DNA from: Mesobacterium pallidum | GTDB lineage: Bacteria > Pseudomonadota > Alphaproteobacteria > Rhodobacterales > Rhodobacteraceae | Reading direction: 5' to 3' | NCBI RefSeq assembly: GCF_019966535.1 | Contig: NZ_JAIMID010000002.1 | Span: 530,311 to 594,310, forward strand | DNA: 64,000 nt | In this document: positions 60,710 through 64,000 of the stretch, piece after piece | Layout of the letters: every line of letters starts with the position of its first letter | Position numbering within the stretch: position 1 is the stretch's first letter | Notes under the pieces: generated by a model | What the model saw: the letters and a program-made list of their open reading frames with translations, nothing else | What the model was told of the DNA's origin: nothing | Databases searched by the model: none | Made by a program: the position numbers and the translations under genes

Positions 60710-61348
60710 ATGACCGACACTTTGCCACGACGATGGATCATGCTGGCAACCGCCGCCGTCTGTGCCTGTCCCGCGCCGGCGCTGGCCGAACTCCGTCCCT
60801 CCGAAGGGCGCGTGCCCACGCGGTCGCTGCCCGCGCCGATTGTGTCGCGCAGCCTCGTGCGGCTCGACGTGCCGCATATCCGACAGGGCAGAAACCTGTG
60901 CGTGCCCACGTCGGTCGCGATGGTTCTGGCCTACCAGGGACGCCCGCGCGATCCTAAGGCCCTCAAGACGCTGGCAGAGGGGCACAAGCCGGCGGGCCAG
61001 CGCAACAAGGATTTCACCTACTGGGCCGACATGCAGACCGGGTTGCGGCAGATCGGCGAACGCTGGTCGATCCGGCATGTCGACAAGTCCTCGGCCGGGC
61101 TGCGCCAAGGGCTGGCCGAGATGCATCGTCTGCTGCGGCGCAACGTGCCCGTCATCATCGAAGTCGAGCTTGGCCCCGGCCACAGTTTCGTCGTCATGGG
61201 GTTCGACGACAGCCGCCAGGAAATCTTTGTCCGCGACCCGGACATTCCTTCCCGGGATTCGCGGCGCCTGAGCTACGCCGAGTTGAACGAAAGCTGGCAC
61301 AACCATGCCTATGGGCCCGGCCGCAGCCTGTTCCATCCGGCCGGGTAA
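60710..61348 (+). CDS. Secreted C39-like cysteine peptidase domain protein
   Basis: A 212-residue protein with a signal peptide (about 1-26, PAPALA-EL). The peptidase C39-like triad is visible: Cys64 in RNLCVPTSVAMVLAYQG, His158 in GPGHSFVVMGFD and Asp176 in VRDPD. The isolated domain, without an ABC exporter, resembles the Peptidase_C39_2 family, whose substrates are mostly unknown. It lies 15 bp after the zincin-like gene, so the two may be co-transcribed. Confidence 0.87.
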   Translation: MTDTLPRRWIMLATAAVCACPAPALAELRPSEGRVPTRSLPAPIVSRSLVRLDVPHIRQGRNLCVPTSVAMVLAYQGRPRDPKALKTLAEGHKPAGQRNKDFTYWADMQTGLRQIGERWSIRHVDKSSAGLRQGLAEMHRLLRRNVPVIIEVELGPGHSFVVMGFDDSRQEIFVRDPDIPSRDSRRLSYAELNESWHNHAYGPGRSLFHPAG

Positions 61349-61362
61349 CTTTCAAGCCGGCA

Positions 61363-61398
61363 GCCCGGTCCAAACGGACCGCTCGGGTTGGACCGGGC
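61363..61398. terminator. Convergent hairpin between the C39-like gene and nadE
   Basis: The 11-bp perfect arms GCCCGGTCCAA (61363-61373) and TTGGACCGGGC (61388-61398), with a 14-nt loop that can itself pair, lie between convergent stops. There is no T-run. Confidence 0.65.
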
Positions 61399-61414
61399 GG
61401 CGATCCGAAACCTC

Positions 61415-63073
61415 TTACCCCTTGTCACGCCAGCGGTTGACGATGGGATAGCGCCGGTCCAGCCAGAAGGCCCGCGTCGACAGCCGCGTGCCCGGCGCCG
61501 ACTGGAAGCGCTTGTATTCGCTGATGTAAAGCAGGTGCTCGACCTTCTTCACATCCGCCCGATCATAGCCGGCGGCGATGCATTCGGCGACGCTCGCCTC
61601 GTGGTCCACCAGCATCTCGAGGATGCCGTCCAGCACCGGGTAATCGGGCAGTGAATCGCTGTCCTTCTGGTCCGGCCGCAGCTCGGCGCTCGGCGGCTTG
61701 TCGATCACGCGGGGTGGGATGACCGTGCCTTCCGGCCCCGTCATCCAGTCGCGGTGGTTGGCATTGCGCCAGCGGCAGATGTCGAAAACTCGGGTCTTGT
61801 AGAGATCCTTGATCGGGTTGTAGCCGCCCGCCATGTCGCCGTAGATCGTGGCATAGCCCACAGCCACCTCGGACTTGTTGCCGGTGGTCAGCAACATCTC
61901 GCCGAACTTGTTCGACAGGGCCATCAGCAGCAGCCCCCGCAGGCGGGACTGGATGTTCTCTTCGGTCAGGTCCGGTTTCAGTCCGTCGAACAGCGGCGCC
62001 AGCACCTCGGTCACCGCCGCCCGCGGGCCCGAGATCGGCAGCTCGTCCAGCCGCGTGCCCAGCGCCCCGGCCACCCCGGCAGCGTCGTCGAGCGACTCGC
62101 GGCTGGTGTATTCCGACGGCAGCATCACGCAGCGCACGTTGCCTGCGCCCAGCGCGTCCACGGCGATGGTCGCCACGATGGCGCTGTCGATCCCGCCCGA
62201 GAGCCCCAGCAGCACCTTGCCGAAGCCGGTCTTGCGGCAATAGTCCCGCAGAGCCTCGACCATGGCGCGGTAGTCCAGCTCCATCATCTCGGGGATATGC
62301 GCCGGCGCCTGCGGCAGCACGTGCCAGCCGTCCTCGCCACGCTCGAGATCGACATGCGCCACGGTGGCGTCGAACATCGGCAGCTGCACCGCCAGCGCCC
62401 CGCCGGGGTTGAGCGCGAAGGACCCGCCGTCAAAGACCTGGTCGTCCTGCCCCCCGACCATGTTGAGGTAGATGAGCGGCAGTCCGGTCTCGATCACCCG
62501 GGCCACCATCATGTTCTGACGCACCTCGAGCTTGCCCCGGAAATAGGGCGAGCCATTGGGGACCAGCAGGAATTCGGCCCCCGTCTCGGCCAGCGTCTCG
62601 GGCACGTCCGGGTGCCAGGCATCCTCGCAGATGGGCGAGCCGATGCGGGTGTTGCCCACCGCGTAAGGCCCGCCGATCGGCCCGCTGTCAAAGATCCGCA
62701 CCTCGTCGAACACCGTCTCGTTCGGCAGGTGATGCTTGAGCACCCGCGACACGACCCGACCGCCCCGGCAGATGTGATAGGCGTTGTAAAGCGCGCCCTC
62801 CTCGATCCAGGGGCCGCCGATGCCCAGCGCAGGGCCATCGGCGCAATCACGTGCCACGGCCTCGATCGCGGCGATGGCGTCGGCGACAAAGGCGGGCTTC
62901 ATCACCAGGTCCTGCGTGTTGTAGCCGGTCACGAACATCTCGGGCAGCGCGACCATGTCGGCGCCGGCGGCCTTGCCGGTCGCCCAGAGATCGCGCGCCT
63001 GCGCGGCATTGCCCTCGATATCCCCCACGGTCGGGTTCAGCTGGCCGAGTGTGATGCGGAAACGGTCACTCAT
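61415..63073 (-). CDS. nadE: Glutamine-dependent NAD+ synthetase
   Basis: A 552-residue two-domain enzyme. The N-terminal nitrilase-like glutaminase has Glu in ALPEMFVTGYN, Lys in VLKHHLPN and Cys in SPICEDAWHP. The C-terminal NAD synthetase has the ATP loop LLGLSGGIDSAI and TGNKSEVAVGYATIYGD. It amidates nicotinate adenine dinucleotide with ammonia channelled from glutamine. The start at 63073 gives the normal family length. Confidence 0.97.
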   Translation of the reverse strand: MSDRFRITLGQLNPTVGDIEGNAAQARDLWATGKAAGADMVALPEMFVTGYNTQDLVMKPAFVADAIAAIEAVARDCADGPALGIGGPWIEEGALYNAYHICRGGRVVSRVLKHHLPNETVFDEVRIFDSGPIGGPYAVGNTRIGSPICEDAWHPDVPETLAETGAEFLLVPNGSPYFRGKLEVRQNMMVARVIETGLPLIYLNMVGGQDDQVFDGGSFALNPGGALAVQLPMFDATVAHVDLERGEDGWHVLPQAPAHIPEMMELDYRAMVEALRDYCRKTGFGKVLLGLSGGIDSAIVATIAVDALGAGNVRCVMLPSEYTSRESLDDAAGVAGALGTRLDELPISGPRAAVTEVLAPLFDGLKPDLTEENIQSRLRGLLLMALSNKFGEMLLTTGNKSEVAVGYATIYGDMAGGYNPIKDLYKTRVFDICRWRNANHRDWMTGPEGTVIPPRVIDKPPSAELRPDQKDSDSLPDYPVLDGILEMLVDHEASVAECIAAGYDRADVKKVEHLLYISEYKRFQSAPGTRLSTRAFWLDRRYPIVNRWRDKG

Positions 63074-63294
63074 CGCGCGGGTCCTTCGTTGCACGAGGCC
63101 CGGTTTAGCAGCTTTGCGCCCGAGGGAAAGACCCGCACCGCCCCGGCACCCCCGCGCCGTGTACGCCTTGCCTGCGGCCTGAACGGGCCGGGGAAAGAAC
63201 AGGCACCCGTGCAAGGTGACTTGACCGGCGCCCACGCCCGGCGCAAGGCTCGCCCGTTCGGGCCGCGCGCCCGCCGCGCAATCGAGTCGCCCCC

Positions 63295-63666
63295 ATGGAC
63301 AAAGACAGGTTCTCCCAAGCCCTCGCCGAAATGGCCCGTCGCCTGCCGCAGGGGATCCTGGCACATGCCGCCAACCCGCCCGGCCGCGGCGTCACGCCCG
63401 AGGCCCGGGCGCGCGCCGGATGGCTCGCCGATCTGGACCCCGAAAGCCGCACCTGGCTGGAACAGCTCGTGTCCGAGGGTGTCGCGGCCGGCCTGCACAA
63501 GGCCTGCTGCCTCCTCGACGGGGTCGCGGCCATCGAGGACGGGCCGGACAAGGGCCACCTCGTGCTGACCCACGTGGCCGCCGATGGCACCGAGACCCGC
63601 CTCAACCCCGAGAGCGGAGAGATGTTGCACGATCTCTTCGATCACCACCTGCACAGTCGGGGATAG
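63295..63666 (+). CDS. Hypothetical protein
   Basis: A 123-residue acidic protein with no named domain that I recognise and no signal peptide or membrane segment. It starts MDKDRFSQALAEMARRLPQG and ends in a His-rich tail (HDLFDHHLHSRG). It is divergent from nadE (221 bp) and ends 6 bp before a second small open frame. Codon usage is like that of its neighbours, supporting a real gene. Confidence 0.62.
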   Translation: MDKDRFSQALAEMARRLPQGILAHAANPPGRGVTPEARARAGWLADLDPESRTWLEQLVSEGVAAGLHKACCLLDGVAAIEDGPDKGHLVLTHVAADGTETRLNPESGEMLHDLFDHHLHSRG

Positions 63667-63672
63667 GCGGCC

Positions 63673-63930
63673 GTGGCGCCCGTCACCTATGCCTACGTGA
63701 CGGCGGGGGATTTCACCACCATGATGCAAGCGGTCGAGGCCGACACGCAACTGTGCTACCTGTCCCTGCCGGACCCGGCCACCCCCGGGATCGCGTGCCG
63801 GGGCAGCGTGACGGCGATCCCGGACCTGCTGACGTGCTACCCCGGCCATTTCTTCGACCAGCATTACGTCGTGCCCCCCGGTACGACGCTCACCCCGGTA
63901 CCGGCGATGCGCAACAGGGCGGCTGAATAG
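63673..63930 (+). CDS. Hypothetical small protein
   Basis: An 85-residue open frame starting with a GTG 6 bp after the previous stop. It has two Cys (TQLCYLSLP, IACRGSV) and a third in LLTCYPG. I do not recognise a family, and no good ribosome-binding site is seen, so the start is uncertain. Close spacing and normal composition make a genuine gene possible. Confidence 0.4.
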   Translation: MAPVTYAYVTAGDFTTMMQAVEADTQLCYLSLPDPATPGIACRGSVTAIPDLLTCYPGHFFDQHYVVPPGTTLTPVPAMRNRAAE

Positions 63931-63983
63931 CCCCATGGTTCGTGGACGCCTTCTTCCCTAATTTTTGAGGCAAGGAGGCCACG

Positions 63984-64000
63984 ATGGGCAAAGGCAACTA
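63984..64000 (+). CDS. Start of a gene that runs off the window
   Basis: An ATG at 63984 preceded by AAGGAGG at good spacing, followed by codons for MGKGN. The strong ribosome-binding site supports a real start; the product cannot be identified from five residues. Confidence 0.5.

Noticed and set aside
1..64000. tRNA, rRNA, prophage, insertion sequence, CRISPR array or replication origin
   Set aside because: I looked through all gaps on both strands and saw no cloverleaf, transposase, integrase, phage structural gene, regular repeat array or DnaA-box cluster.

Overview
The window (64 kb, GC-rich, about 60 protein-coding genes packed with many ATGA/GTGA overlaps) looks like chromosome of an alphaproteobacterium of the Rhodobacterales (roseobacter/paracoccus group). 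Support: the gene repertoire (H-NOX/GGDEF pair, divergent metR/metF, DUF692-DUF2063-DoxX cassette, HrpB, IclR-linked pcaIJF, SDR next to a sulfopropanediol-dehydrogenase-like gene) and intergenic palindromic repeats of a kind I associate with that group. I see no rRNA, tRNA, CRISPR array, prophage or insertion sequence.

Layout. 1-6.5 kb: a response regulator / histidine kinase / response regulator operon, a ManC-type GDP-mannose enzyme and a NO-sensor-like H-NOX protein overlapping a diguanylate cyclase. 6.6-12.2 kb: hydrolase, MFS transporter, DJ-1/PfpI protein, Tag-like DNA glycosylase and thrS. 12.3-15.2 kb: a bufferin-type metallophore RiPP operon (DUF2282 precursor, DUF692 enzyme, DUF2063 partner, DoxX membrane protein). 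15.2-19.7 kb: ArsC-like protein, cold-shock protein, metR/metF, then an SDR gene behind a perfect GntR-like operator, followed by an N-terminally truncated HpsN/HisD-type dehydrogenase. 20-26.8 kb: lipoprotein, acyl-CoA synthetase, two tandem RTX proteins and a P450. 26.8-30.5 kb: argD-GNAT-argF and a frameshifted hypothetical gene.

30.9-48.7 kb is the most unusual part: an 18-kb catabolic island with two divergent arms. The left arm is a complete dipeptide-type ABC importer plus N-methylhydantoinase A/B and an amidohydrolase. The right arm is a DapA-family lyase, a 957-residue three-module oxidoreductase fusing what are normally three HcnA/B/C-type subunits, a dihydropyrimidinase/hydantoinase and a DUF3830 cyclophilin-like protein. 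Two GntR regulators sit between the arms, and both arms carry the same bipartite site (TGGGATACCA-N4-AATGCA). I infer a pathway for import, ring opening and oxidation of a cyclic ureide, imide or related amino-acid derivative; the substrate is unknown.

48.8-64 kb: truA, hrpB, Nudix, a PiT phosphate transporter behind a reversed Pho box, soxR with a near-consensus SoxR box shared with a VOC-family gene, the pcaF-pcaJ-pcaI beta-ketoadipate genes with an IclR regulator, a TetR regulator, two small peptidase-like proteins, nadE and small hypothetical genes. Start codons were chosen from ribosome-binding sites, overlaps and family lengths; family assignments come from motif recognition, not database searches.
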